A stretch of 49,145 nucleotides of DNA from Candidatus Poribacteria bacterium (GTDB taxonomy: Bacteria > Poribacteria > DTPJ01 > WJIO01), in contig WJIO01000306.1 in assembly GCA_014730235.1 (NCBI GenBank), forward strand, positions 1 through 49,145, in the 5' to 3' direction. The position numbers and the translations under genes were made by a program. Below the pieces are notes generated by a model, which saw only the letters and a program-made list of their open reading frames with translations, had not been told where the DNA came from and did not search any database. How positions within the stretch are numbered: the first letter of the stretch is position 1; each line of letters starts with the position of its first letter. Below, one piece after another: positions 24,569 to 33,547 of this stretch.

Positions 24569-26281
24569 ATGTTTATTTCTGAATGTGTATCTTTAATTCT
24601 GGTGTGTGTTTGTTCTGATGCTATGACAACTCTTGATAAGGACACATTTTTTCCCAAGCCTGGAACCCATGGAAATTATGCTGTACTTACCGGCAAGGTG
24701 CATACGCCGCCGCCTTTTAAGATCGTAGATATAGTTTATGGACCTCGGGAGAAAGTTGAGAATCAGGAGATGATATGGTGGCAGATGTCAGTCCGGGCGG
24801 AATCGGACAACAAGATGCCACTCTTTATGATACGGGCACTGACGACCCATGACCCCTTAAGCTCTGCGGAGCAGATGCCCCAATTTCACCGCTACTTGCT
24901 TTATATACCGGAGACCGAGGAGACGCTGGAATATCGGAATGTAAATACTGGCAAAGCCCTTTTGCCGGTGTGGAAAGATTTTCACCAGTATTTTGTACCC
25001 CGCAGGGCCAAAGGAAGTTATGTTCAGAAAGGGCTTCCTGAAACCCTGGAATACATGGGACATGTGCTGACGCTGCATTTTCCCGGCAAAAATATTCCAT
25101 GGGGTGACTGGGATGATGCCAAGGTACTGGAGCTTGATCCTGAACTGCTGGTGGGAACAGGGCGCAATTTCAAGGATTCAGAAGGTCACAGGCTGCCACA
25201 GGAACCGGAGAGGCAGAATTACGATTATATTAAGTTTGTGGAAGAAGATTATAAGACCATGATAGACGCAGGGATAAACCTGTTTACTATATCCCCGGAT
25301 CAGCAAGAATTTATAATAGACGAACCGGTGTTTTATATCCGTCAGCCAGAAGGAGATCCATCCCTTCGCTTCCCGGCAGACCTTTACCGCAGTAACTACC
25401 TGGGATCGGTGATGTTTATGGATGAACCGGCCATAATCATGGTGGGCGATGAGAACATACATAAAGACCTGATGTATTTTTCAGATGCGGCGGCTGTGTT
25501 GAAAAAACGAGTTAAAGAACGCTATTACTGCGGAAGTAACTACAGCGCGTTTAAGCTGGAAACATCTCTTAAAAATATGGGCGTAAACCTTGGCGATATG
25601 CGCCTTGAGCAATATGACTACCCGGCCTGGGAAACCCTGTATGACATGGCATTTTATGAAGTGGAAGCGGAAGTAAACGGCGTTGTCCACGAAGGCCGTT
25701 ACCAGTTGAAACCCTTTGACGAAGCTGTGGCAAAATGGGCGGATACACCAAGACAGCATACAACAGAGGAACTTCTGCGCTATCATTTCGCATTTCTGCG
25801 AGGCGGGGCCAGGGCCTTTGACAAATACTGGGGAACCAGTATCTATGGGCAATGCGACCCCGATATATCGCCGGAAGCTATCAAGCTGGCCTATGACATG
25901 GGCGCGAGATATATATGGTTCTGGACTTCTGACCATGAACACCACATGCCCTGGCCTGAACAGTTGGAACTTGTTAAGACCTTAAGGAAACATGAATCCG
26001 AAAATCCCCGACAGTCCATCAATGGTCCAAAGAAGGAATTGGATACGGCCATTGTAATACCTTATGGATACTTTCTTTCCCTGGGTAATCTCTGGTGGGT
26101 GCGCTCCCTTGATGAAGAGGGCAAAAGCGAAGCCAGCCAGCGGTACGACAAAATAATGCAAAGGTCTATAAAAGCTATACACAATGCTATGGATCGGGGA
26201 GATGATTTTGACATATTAGTGGACGATGGGAGAGAGATTCAGGGCTACCGCAGGATAATATATATAAATCATGATGAATAA
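24569..26281 (+). CDS. Unrecognised 570-residue protein, possible TIM-barrel glycosidase-like fold
   Basis: I do not recognise the family. The N-terminus has a short hydrophobic segment (ISECVSLILVCVCSDAM) that could be a signal. Segments resembling sugar-hydrolase barrels are DYKTMIDAGINLFTISPDQQ, SVMFMDEPAIIMVGDEN (a glutamate after a strand), AFDKYWGTSIYGQCDP, LAYDMGARYIWFWTSDHEHHMPW, and a C-terminal domain DTAIVIPYGYFLSLG...DFDILVDD. The FMDEP and WTSDHEHH positions would suit active-site residues of a barrel, but this is inference. Two ATGs are possible (24566, 24569); the second is better spaced from AGGAGG (24558-24563). It overlaps the next propeller gene by 11 bases and lies within the redox locus. 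Confidence 0.55.
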   Translation: MFISECVSLILVCVCSDAMTTLDKDTFFPKPGTHGNYAVLTGKVHTPPPFKIVDIVYGPREKVENQEMIWWQMSVRAESDNKMPLFMIRALTTHDPLSSAEQMPQFHRYLLYIPETEETLEYRNVNTGKALLPVWKDFHQYFVPRRAKGSYVQKGLPETLEYMGHVLTLHFPGKNIPWGDWDDAKVLELDPELLVGTGRNFKDSEGHRLPQEPERQNYDYIKFVEEDYKTMIDAGINLFTISPDQQEFIIDEPVFYIRQPEGDPSLRFPADLYRSNYLGSVMFMDEPAIIMVGDENIHKDLMYFSDAAAVLKKRVKERYYCGSNYSAFKLETSLKNMGVNLGDMRLEQYDYPAWETLYDMAFYEVEAEVNGVVHEGRYQLKPFDEAVAKWADTPRQHTTEELLRYHFAFLRGGARAFDKYWGTSIYGQCDPDISPEAIKLAYDMGARYIWFWTSDHEHHMPWPEQLELVKTLRKHESENPRQSINGPKKELDTAIVIPYGYFLSLGNLWWVRSLDEEGKSEASQRYDKIMQRSIKAIHNAMDRGDDFDILVDDGREIQGYRRIIYINHDE

Positions 26282-28103
26282 GACCAACATTGACCCGGAT
26301 ACATGGTATTCACTATACAGGATATTTCTGGCTGTGGCTGTCATAGCCGGAACTTTTTCGCTGATAGTCAGCCTGCTTTTGACTGTAAATTATATAGCAG
26401 GCAAGCAGGGCGATCCCCTGGATTCTGAGCGACTACTGGAACTGAAAGAGGAGTTACTGAGAAATCCTAACAACGAAGTGCTTAAAGAGGATATACGAAA
26501 ACTTGATCTGCGTCTCAGGAAGGAGTATTTCCGTCGGCGCAGGTTTACCAGAATCGGCGCATACATGCTTATATTCGGGATAGCTATCTTTTTAGGCAGT
26601 ATGCTGCCAGTAATGAAATACAGAAAGAATCCCCCAATGCCTGATTCACCAAAAACCAGTCAAAAAGCGGAAGCATCCAGAACAAGACAGCTTGTAATCG
26701 GTATAGGATCTTTTATCGCAGGCTTTGCCATTGCCATCGCTGTGATTGATAGGCCCAATAATTACGAGATTCCTCAGCAACAGCCTGTGGCAGATATAAC
26801 CGCTTCTGAAGAAAAAATCGAAATACAGGAGATTCCTGCTACACAGGTAACCGAAGGAAGTCCTGCTGAAACTCAAGGTACTCAAGAAACGCAAGTTGAA
26901 ACAACAAAATCCTATCCAACAGAAGAAGAATTAAAGAAGAACTGGCCACGATTTCGAGGGCCTGGTGGACTTGGTATATCCCAATATACCAATATACCGG
27001 AAATGTGGGATGGTACTACCGGAGAAGGCATCCTGTGGAAATCGTCCATAAGGCTTCCGGGTAAAAATTCGCCGGTAATCTGGGGAAACCGGGTATTTGT
27101 AACAGGCGCAAACGAAACGGAACGTGCTGTATACTGCTTTGACGCTGGTTCAGGTGAATTACTGTGGGAAAAACCGGTTGTAGTGGCCATGGCTGATCCT
27201 GAACCGCCGGAGGTGTCGGATGATACGGGATTTGCCGCTCCCACGCCTGTTACCGACGGAAGATGGGTTTTTGCCATGTTTGCCAACGGTGATATAATAT
27301 GCTTTGACTTCGACGGGAATGAAATCTGGTCAAGAAATGTTGGCCCTTTTGACAGCATGTATGGATATGCTTCATCTCTGCTGATGTATAAAGACCTGCT
27401 TATTGTTCTGCTGGATCAGGGAGGCGCAGAGGATGGAATGTCAGAAATCATTGCACTGGAAGCAGCTACAGGTAAATCGGTATGGGGTACAGATCGCCCT
27501 GTGCCCAACTCCTGGGCCACGCCTATTATTATTGACACCGGAGAACGGGAGGAGATCATTACCTGCGGAAGCCCCTGGGTTATTGCATACGACCCGGCCA
27601 CAGGCGCGGAATTGTGGAGAGCTGACTGCCTTGGTGGTGATATAGCACCTTCGCCAGTGTATGCAAACGGGCTTGTTTACGTCACTAACACATACGAAAC
27701 GCTGGCGGCTATCCGCCCCGGCGGTGAAGGCGATGTAACGGAGACGCATATAGTCTGGGAAGCTGAGGACGGCCTGCCGGATATATGCAGTCCGTTGACT
27801 AACGGTGAACTGGTGTTTTTGCTGGAAACTTACGGTCTTATGACATGCTACGACGCCAAGGATGGAACAAAGGTATGGGAGGAGGATACGGTTGAAACGT
27901 TTAACACCTCTCCAAGTCTGGTGGGCGATAAGATTTACCTGATAACGGTGGATGGTATTACTATAATAGTCGAAGCAGGCAGGCAGTTTAAAGAAGTAGT
28001 TAGGAATGAACTGAGCGAAGGAGTTTTGACTTGTCCGGGTTTTGTGGATGGCAGGATGTATGTTCGGGGGGAGGAAAATCTTTATTGCATTGGAGAAAAG
28101 TAG
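26271..28103 (+). CDS. Membrane-anchored PQQ-type beta-propeller protein 5
   Basis: A 610-residue protein with three predicted membrane helices in the first 165 residues (IFLAVAVIAGTFSLIVSLLLTVNYIAG; IGAYMLIFGIAIFLGSMLPVM; LVIGIGSFIAGFAIAIAVI). A Gln/Thr/Glu-rich periplasmic linker follows (about 165-220), then a propeller opening with NWPRFRGPGGLGISQ. Blades include YCFDAGSGELLWEKP, ICFDFDGNEIWSRN, EAATGKSVWGTDR and AYDPATGAELWRAD. The C-terminus GRMYVRGEENLYCIGEK matches propeller 4. It could tether a periplasmic propeller to the membrane ferredoxin. Confidence 0.82.
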   Translation: MMNKTNIDPDTWYSLYRIFLAVAVIAGTFSLIVSLLLTVNYIAGKQGDPLDSERLLELKEELLRNPNNEVLKEDIRKLDLRLRKEYFRRRRFTRIGAYMLIFGIAIFLGSMLPVMKYRKNPPMPDSPKTSQKAEASRTRQLVIGIGSFIAGFAIAIAVIDRPNNYEIPQQQPVADITASEEKIEIQEIPATQVTEGSPAETQGTQETQVETTKSYPTEEELKKNWPRFRGPGGLGISQYTNIPEMWDGTTGEGILWKSSIRLPGKNSPVIWGNRVFVTGANETERAVYCFDAGSGELLWEKPVVVAMADPEPPEVSDDTGFAAPTPVTDGRWVFAMFANGDIICFDFDGNEIWSRNVGPFDSMYGYASSLLMYKDLLIVLLDQGGAEDGMSEIIALEAATGKSVWGTDRPVPNSWATPIIIDTGEREEIITCGSPWVIAYDPATGAELWRADCLGGDIAPSPVYANGLVYVTNTYETLAAIRPGGEGDVTETHIVWEAEDGLPDICSPLTNGELVFLLETYGLMTCYDAKDGTKVWEEDTVETFNTSPSLVGDKIYLITVDGITIIVEAGRQFKEVVRNELSEGVLTCPGFVDGRMYVRGEENLYCIGEK

Positions 28104-28148
28104 AGTTTTTTATTACTACAATAAACCCAAAATATATAAATAAATGAT

Positions 28149-30557
28149 ATGGAAGCATTAGAAAATTTACTGGAAGAAAAGAAAATACAGGATCATGAAG
28201 CTGATATAAGCGAAGAGCTGGACTTGTCATACGTGGATAAAATAGTTCAGGAAACAGGCACCGGCAGCGAGTTGACTATACCTATACTTCAGGCGATCCA
28301 GGAGCATTACCGCTATCTGCCCCAATCGGCACTGGAGAGGGTTTGTGAGCTTACGGAGATTACGCCGACACAGATTATAGGCGTGTCCACATTTTACTCA
28401 CAGTTTCGTCATCATCCTATGGGCAAGCATCTTATCAGCCTTTGTGATGGCACAGCGTGCCATGTCAAAGGTGCAATTACAATGTATGATGCTATACGTG
28501 ACCACCTGGAGATGGAGGGTGACGATGACACCGACTCAGATGGTACGTTTACCATACAGAAAGTGGCCTGCCTGGGGTGCTGTACCCTGGCTCCGGTTAT
28601 GCAGATAGATGGTGTTACATACGGACATCTTACCACTGATATTATCCCGGATGTACTCAGGGATTTTCTCGAACTTCAGAAGAAAAAGAGCAAGGAACAG
28701 GGAGCGAGAAAATCTGGAGTTGAGACGGATATGGGTGAAATCCGTATCACCCTGGACTCATGCTGTGTAGCCAACGGATGCGGTAAGGTTCATAACGCTC
28801 TGGCTCAGGCCCTTATGGATACTGATGCACCGGCGAAGCTGAAACGGGTGGCTTGTGTGAATATGTGCTACCAAACGCCCATGGTGGAAATTGTGGATAC
28901 TGGGGGTAAGTCAAACCTTTATGCCAGGGTTCAACCAGAAGATGCCAGGGATTTAATCTTAAAACACTTTAAGCCTAAAAATTTATTCAAACGGGCTAAA
29001 ACAGCTATATCCCGATCCATTGACAGCATACTCACTGACGAAGTCTGGAAGCCGGTAAGCCGCTATTCAGTAGGGATTAGAGATCCTCAGGTGGCTGAAT
29101 TCCTAGGAACTCAGAAGCATATAGCAACGGAAAATTGGGGGGATATTAACCCCACAAAGATCGAGGAATACCTGGAACATGAGGGCTTTGAAGCCCTGAA
29201 AAAGTGCCTGCTGGAAATGTCACCGGAGGATGTGATCCAGGGGGTGCAGGACAGCGGTCTGCGAGGTCGCGGCGGCGCCGGATTTCCTACGGGACTTAAA
29301 TGGTCTATGGTTAGCAAGGTTAAGGGTGATGTGAAATACATCATCTGCAACGGTGACGAAGGCGACCCCGGAGCATTTATGGACCGGATGCTGCTGGAAT
29401 CATACCCTTATAGAGTTATTGAGGGCATTATCATTGCCGCTTATGCTGTTGGTGCGAACAGAGGTTACATTTATGTTCGCTCAGAATACCCGGCGGCGGT
29501 GCAGAGGGTTAAGGAAGCGTTGAAACAGTGTAAGGAAAAGGGCTTCCTGGGTGATAATATTCTTGACAGCGGATTTGGCCTTGATCTTAAGATAATGCAA
29601 GGAGCCGGGGCTTTTGTATGTGGTGAAGAAACGGCCCTGCTGGCTTCTATTGAAGGACAAAGGGGTATGCCCAGGTTACGACCACCCTATCCGGCCCAAA
29701 GCGGGTTGTGGGGAAAGCCTACACTAGTTAATAATGTGGAGACCTACTCCCTTGTACCCTGGATTATAAGGAACGGATCGGAGGAATTCTCAGAAATAGG
29801 TACGCAAGAAAGCAAGGGAACGAAAGTCTTTGCCCTGGCCGGCAAAGTGAATCGGGGGGGCCTAATCGAAGTTCCTATGGGCGTTTCTATACGGGAGATC
29901 GTGGAGGAGATCGGCGGCGGGATTGCTGATGGACGAAAATTTAAAGCAGTTCAGATCGGCGGCCCTTCCGGCGGATGTATACCGGCCAGTCTGGCTCATA
30001 CTCCTGTTGACTATCAAGCCCTTAAGGAGGTAGGGGCTATCATGGGTTCCGGGGGCATGGTGGTGCTGGACGATTCGGACTGTATGGTAGAGATCGCCCG
30101 GTATTTTCTGGAATTTACCCAGGATCAGTCATGCGGAAAATGTACCTTCTGTCGTGTTGGAACACGGCGTATGCTGGAATCATTAACCAGATTATGCAAC
30201 GGTGAAGGCAAAAAGGGAGATATTGAGGAACTTGAGCAACTGGCTCACATGGTACAAAAAGGCAGTTTGTGCGGATTGGGTAAAACCGCGCCAAATCCTG
30301 TCCTTTCGACTCTCAAGTATTTCCGGGAGGAGTATGGAGCCCATATAGAAGGTCGCTGCCCGGCGGGGAACTGTAAAGCGCTTATAAAGTATTACATTAC
30401 AGACGACTGCATAGGATGCACCAAATGCGCCCAGGGATGTCCGGCTGATGCTATCCACATGAAGCCCTATGAGAAACATGAGATTGATGATGAGAAATGC
30501 ACCCGGTGTGATGCGTGTCGGCAGGTTTGTCCCAGTGATGCGGTGAAGATAGAATAG
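28149..30557 (+). CDS. NuoE-NuoF fusion flavoprotein with 2[4Fe-4S] tail (HydC-HydB/HndA-HndC-like)
   Basis: Cytoplasmic NAD(H)-linked electron-input module of 802 residues. Domain 1 (about 25-175) is NuoE-like with the [2Fe-2S] set C99, C104, C141, C145. Domain 2 (about 195-275) is a second thioredoxin-like [2Fe-2S] domain (C206, C211, C236, C240). Domain 3 is NuoF-like: GLRGRGGAGFPTGLKW (FMN/NADH), NGDEGDPGAFMDR, MQGAGAFVCGEETALLASIEG, and the N3 cluster CGKCTFCRVGT...LCGLG. The C-terminal ferredoxin has two [4Fe-4S] motifs (CIGCTKCAQGCP, CTRCDACRQVCP). In bifurcating hydrogenases and formate dehydrogenases, E and F are usually separate subunits; here they are fused. The next gene supplies a NuoG-like 2Fe-2S domain. 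Confidence 0.9.
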   Translation: MEALENLLEEKKIQDHEADISEELDLSYVDKIVQETGTGSELTIPILQAIQEHYRYLPQSALERVCELTEITPTQIIGVSTFYSQFRHHPMGKHLISLCDGTACHVKGAITMYDAIRDHLEMEGDDDTDSDGTFTIQKVACLGCCTLAPVMQIDGVTYGHLTTDIIPDVLRDFLELQKKKSKEQGARKSGVETDMGEIRITLDSCCVANGCGKVHNALAQALMDTDAPAKLKRVACVNMCYQTPMVEIVDTGGKSNLYARVQPEDARDLILKHFKPKNLFKRAKTAISRSIDSILTDEVWKPVSRYSVGIRDPQVAEFLGTQKHIATENWGDINPTKIEEYLEHEGFEALKKCLLEMSPEDVIQGVQDSGLRGRGGAGFPTGLKWSMVSKVKGDVKYIICNGDEGDPGAFMDRMLLESYPYRVIEGIIIAAYAVGANRGYIYVRSEYPAAVQRVKEALKQCKEKGFLGDNILDSGFGLDLKIMQGAGAFVCGEETALLASIEGQRGMPRLRPPYPAQSGLWGKPTLVNNVETYSLVPWIIRNGSEEFSEIGTQESKGTKVFALAGKVNRGGLIEVPMGVSIREIVEEIGGGIADGRKFKAVQIGGPSGGCIPASLAHTPVDYQALKEVGAIMGSGGMVVLDDSDCMVEIARYFLEFTQDQSCGKCTFCRVGTRRMLESLTRLCNGEGKKGDIEELEQLAHMVQKGSLCGLGKTAPNPVLSTLKYFREEYGAHIEGRCPAGNCKALIKYYITDDCIGCTKCAQGCPADAIHMKPYEKHEIDDEKCTRCDACRQVCPSDAVKIE

Positions 30558-30643
30558 AGGTTATTGATCAGGTCAGGAAATCCCCCTTTGGAAAAGGGTA
30601 ATTTATAATAAAGTAATCGTTAAAAAATAAATATAAAAATATT

Positions 30644-30716
30644 GTCATTCCTGCAAAAGCAGGAATGACAGCATAAAAAATTTCTTATCTCTACCACACT
30701 GAACCCCAGAAGAACC
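30644..30716. repeat. MITE-like family 1, right-hand half (truncated copy E)
   Basis: Core GTCATTCCTGCAAAAGCAGG (from 30644) and right end CCACACTGAACCCCAGAAGAACC (to 30716). The left terminal repeat is missing. The right half matches that of copy F at 32372-32491 (GACAGCATAAA...CTTATCT). It lies 14 bases before the ATG at 30731. Confidence 0.75.
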
Positions 30717-30730
30717 ACAAATTTTTCATT

Positions 30731-32368
30731 ATGGTAAAACTAACAATTGACGGACAAAGGGTTGAAGTTGACTCCGGAACGACGATACTTGATGCAGCTC
30801 ATAAGATAGGCATTGGTATACCGGCTTTGTGCTATCGGGCCGGATGTGATCCATCTACGTCCTGCATGGTGTGTGTGGTGAATGTAAGCGGCAAGCTGCT
30901 TCCATCATGCGCCACGCTGGTTCAGGAGGATATGGTGGTGGAGAGCGAAACGGCCGAGGTACATGAAGCCCGACAGGCGGCTCTGGAACTGCTTCTCAGT
31001 GACCATATCGGCGACTGTATAGCTCCATGCCATCGCTCATGCCCGGCTGATATGAATATTCCCCTGATGATACGTCAGATTTCATCGGGTAAAATTCGGG
31101 ATGCCATAGTCCCTGTCAAAAATGACATTGCACTACCTGCTGTATTGGGCAGAATCTGTCCTGCACCATGCGAAAAAGCCTGCCGTCGAGGCTCTTATGA
31201 TGAAGGCGTGGCGATATGCCTTCTTAAGAGATTTGCCGCTGATGTTGATCTGGTATCAGAAACGCCCTATATCCCCGAATGTAAACCTGACACTGGAAAA
31301 ACAGTAGCCATCATTGGAGCAGGGCCGGCTGGTCTTTCAGCGGCTTACTATCTCGCTCAGTATGGTTATAAGTGCGTCATATTTGACGAACATGAAAAGC
31401 CCGGCGGGATGTTAAGATACGGCGTTCCAGAAGACAAACTGCCCCATAAAGTGCTGGACATGGAAATAGAAATTATCCGGGAACTAGGGGCAGAAATGGT
31501 TATGAATAAGAAAATTGATGAAGAAGCCCTGGAAAATCTGCGAAAAGAATACGATGCCGTTTTAATTTCCACCGGCGGGAATAAAGAGGGTATTGCATCA
31601 CTGTTTAAAGTAAGTAGAAGCACATTGCAAACTGAAGAAAAAGATGTATTTATAGCCGGTAACGCTGTTGGTCGTAACAGTAAAATGGCTGTTAGATCCG
31701 TCTCTGATGGAAAACTGGCGGCAAAATCCATCGCTCAATACCTTTCAGGATCAATGGTAACAGGCGCAGAAAAGCCATTTACGACAAACATAGGTAAACT
31801 AAACGAAGGTGAAATACACAGCTTCATGAAGGGAGTTAGCGATTCTCCCAGATATAAACCGACAGAAATCGCCGACGCACAAAGGCACGGAGGAAAGCAA
31901 TCATCGCTTTTTTCCCCTCCCCTCCGTGCCTCATACTTTGACATCTTTCCAGACAAACAAACCGGATTTTCACCCCAGGAAGCTGTAGCCGAATCCAATC
32001 GATGTCTGCACTGCGACTGCCGCAAGGCTGATAACTGCAAACTCCGGGATTATTCGAATATTTATGACGCCAGTTCCAGAAAATACAAGGGCGATGGAAA
32101 AACTTTTGATCAGTATTTCCATCCAGCCGATACCCAAGATAGTTCTGTTGAACCTTATGTTATTTACGAGCCGGGGAAATGTATTAAGTGCGGATTATGT
32201 GTCCAGATAACCACAAAAGCCAGAGAACCCCTGGGACTGACGTTTGTGGGCAGGGGATTTGATGTTAAAATCGGAGTTCCTTTTAATCGTCGTATTGACG
32301 AAGGTCTGAGAAAAGTTGCTGAAGAATGTGTTGAAGCCTGTCCCACTGGCGCGCTGGCCTTTAAGTAA
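30731..32368 (+). CDS. 2Fe-2S/FAD/4Fe-4S oxidoreductase with the GltD-type NAD(P) domain deleted
   Basis: A 545-residue protein that probably pairs with the NuoE-NuoF fusion. Residues 1-80 are a NuoG-type [2Fe-2S] domain (C34-x10-C45-x2-C48-x11-C60). Residues 90-175 are the GltD/NfnB-type Fe-S helical domain (CIAPCHRSCPADMNIP, VLGRICPAPCEKACRRG). Residues 188-300 are the FAD domain (VAIIGAGPAGLSAAYYLAQYGY, GGMLRYGVPEDKLP). After EYDAVLISTGG the sequence passes within about 25 residues to KDVFIAGNAVGRNSKMAVRSV, the FAD-binding C-part, so the roughly 150-residue NAD(P)-binding domain is missing. The C-terminus has CLHCDC and CIKCGLC...CVEACP Fe-S motifs. An in-frame inverted repeat lies at 31883-31931. 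There is no clear ribosome site; a repeat end occupies that position. Confidence 0.82.
   Translation: MVKLTIDGQRVEVDSGTTILDAAHKIGIGIPALCYRAGCDPSTSCMVCVVNVSGKLLPSCATLVQEDMVVESETAEVHEARQAALELLLSDHIGDCIAPCHRSCPADMNIPLMIRQISSGKIRDAIVPVKNDIALPAVLGRICPAPCEKACRRGSYDEGVAICLLKRFAADVDLVSETPYIPECKPDTGKTVAIIGAGPAGLSAAYYLAQYGYKCVIFDEHEKPGGMLRYGVPEDKLPHKVLDMEIEIIRELGAEMVMNKKIDEEALENLRKEYDAVLISTGGNKEGIASLFKVSRSTLQTEEKDVFIAGNAVGRNSKMAVRSVSDGKLAAKSIAQYLSGSMVTGAEKPFTTNIGKLNEGEIHSFMKGVSDSPRYKPTEIADAQRHGGKQSSLFSPPLRASYFDIFPDKQTGFSPQEAVAESNRCLHCDCRKADNCKLRDYSNIYDASSRKYKGDGKTFDQYFHPADTQDSSVEPYVIYEPGKCIKCGLCVQITTKAREPLGLTFVGRGFDVKIGVPFNRRIDEGLRKVAEECVEACPTGALAFK
31883..31931 (+). repeat. In-frame inverted repeat inside the FAD oxidoreductase gene
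   Basis: AGGCACGGAGG (31883-31893) and its exact complement (31921-31931), with an inner AAAGC/GCTTT pair. It encodes the linker QRHGGKQSSLFSPPLRAS, just before the C-terminal Fe-S region. The protein segment looks unrelated to any known domain. Confidence 0.7.
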
Positions 32369-32371
32369 TTT

Positions 32372-32491
32372 GGCTCTTCCGGGTTTAGTATGGTAATAAT
32401 TGAAAATGCTCTCAGCTTGTCATTCCTGCGAAAGCAGTAATGACAGCATAAAGAAGTCTCTTATCTTTAACACACTAAACCCGGAAGGAGC
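32372..32491. repeat. MITE-like family 1, copy F
   Basis: Ends GGCTCTTCCGGGTTTAGTATGG (32372-32393) and the near-complement ending CCCGGAAGGAGC. The core is GTCATTCCTGCGAAAGCAGTAATGAC. It begins three bases after the stop codon of the FAD oxidoreductase. Flanks AGTAATTT and TTAAATTT may be a decayed 8-base duplication. Confidence 0.8.
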
Positions 32492-32540
32492 TTAAATTTT
32501 AAAGCTTCATTTATCTGGATTTGGTTATGCTGAAAGGAAT

Positions 32541-33509
32541 TTATATCGAGAGCATTTCCGCCAGACGTATAAGGTTTTTATCTATTTCTTTTTTACCATC
32601 CCATATATTTTCAAGAGGAGTAGGTTCCATTTTATTATTAATTTCACCCACCATAACTCCTGAAACACCTTCTATAAGTAATTCAACAGCCCCGGCCCCA
32701 AGCTTACTTGCCAATACCCTGTCCCTGACAGTAGGAGAACCACCTCGCTGAATATGACCAAGGATCGTAACTCTGTAATCTATGCCGGTTTTTTCCTTAA
32801 CCATTTCGGCTATTTTATACGCTCCACCCTCTTCGTCACCCTCTGCAACAATGACAATAGAGCTGTTTTTACCTCTTTGTATACCATGAAGCAATAACTG
32901 AGAAACTTTATCAATATCAGTCATAACTTCAGGAATTAAGATATATTCTGCCCCTCCAGCCACCCCCACATCCAGAGCTATAAATCCTGTATGCCGACCC
33001 ATAACTTCTATAAAAAATATTCTATCATGGGATGCGGCTGTATCTCTTATTCTGTCTATCGAATCAAGAGCGGTGTTAATGGCTGTATCATATCCTATGG
33101 TGAAATCTGTGCCGCGTATATCGTTATCTATCGTTCCGGGAACACCGATTATGGGTATTCCATGTTCTTCGTTAAAATCGCTTGCGCCTCGGAAAGTTCC
33201 ATCACCCCCGATGGCTACCAGACCATCTATACCCCATTTTTTTATATTTTGAGCAGCGGCTTCCCTGCCTTCTTTTGTTCGGAACTCTTTGGAACGCGCA
33301 GTCTTTAGTATAGTACCACCCTGTTGTATAATATTTGAGACTGATCCAATATCCATACTCATCATTTCGCCACTTATCAATCCAACGTATCCTCGCATAA
33401 TACCAACCACACTGACATTATGATAAATAGCGGAACGTACAACAGCTCTTATACAGGCGTTCATCCCCGGCGAATCACCACCGCTTGTAAATAATCCTAT
33501 TTTTTTCAT
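32541..33509 (-). CDS. pfkA: ATP-dependent 6-phosphofructokinase
   Basis: Glycolytic enzyme converting fructose-6-phosphate to fructose-1,6-bisphosphate, in the cytoplasm, of normal length (322 residues). Motifs are KIGLFTSGGDSPGMNACIRA (ATP loop), VAIGGDGTFRGA, IIGVPGTIDNDIRGTDFTIGYDTA (catalytic aspartate) and EVMGRHTGFIAL. The glycine in GGDGT and the glycine of PGTIDND are the pattern of ATP-using enzymes; PPi-dependent forms have GGDDT and PKTIDND. GAGGAT lies just before the ATG. Repeat copy F is downstream and a repeat of related type is upstream (33548-33639). Confidence 0.95.
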   Translation of the reverse strand: MKKIGLFTSGGDSPGMNACIRAVVRSAIYHNVSVVGIMRGYVGLISGEMMSMDIGSVSNIIQQGGTILKTARSKEFRTKEGREAAAQNIKKWGIDGLVAIGGDGTFRGASDFNEEHGIPIIGVPGTIDNDIRGTDFTIGYDTAINTALDSIDRIRDTAASHDRIFFIEVMGRHTGFIALDVGVAGGAEYILIPEVMTDIDKVSQLLLHGIQRGKNSSIVIVAEGDEEGGAYKIAEMVKEKTGIDYRVTILGHIQRGGSPTVRDRVLASKLGAGAVELLIEGVSGVMVGEINNKMEPTPLENIWDGKKEIDKNLIRLAEMLSI

Positions 33510-33547
33510 AATCCTCTACTATTTCATAGTTATTTACAAAATAAAAT

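Noticed and set aside
11734-28103. The five propeller proteins as true PQQ-dependent alcohol dehydrogenases.
   Set aside because: They have the blade motifs but lack visible PQQ- and calcium-binding residue sets and a cytochrome c domain; BamB-like or scaffold roles are equally possible.
32541-33509. PPi-dependent phosphofructokinase.
   Set aside because: GGDGT and PGTIDND are the ATP-dependent pattern.
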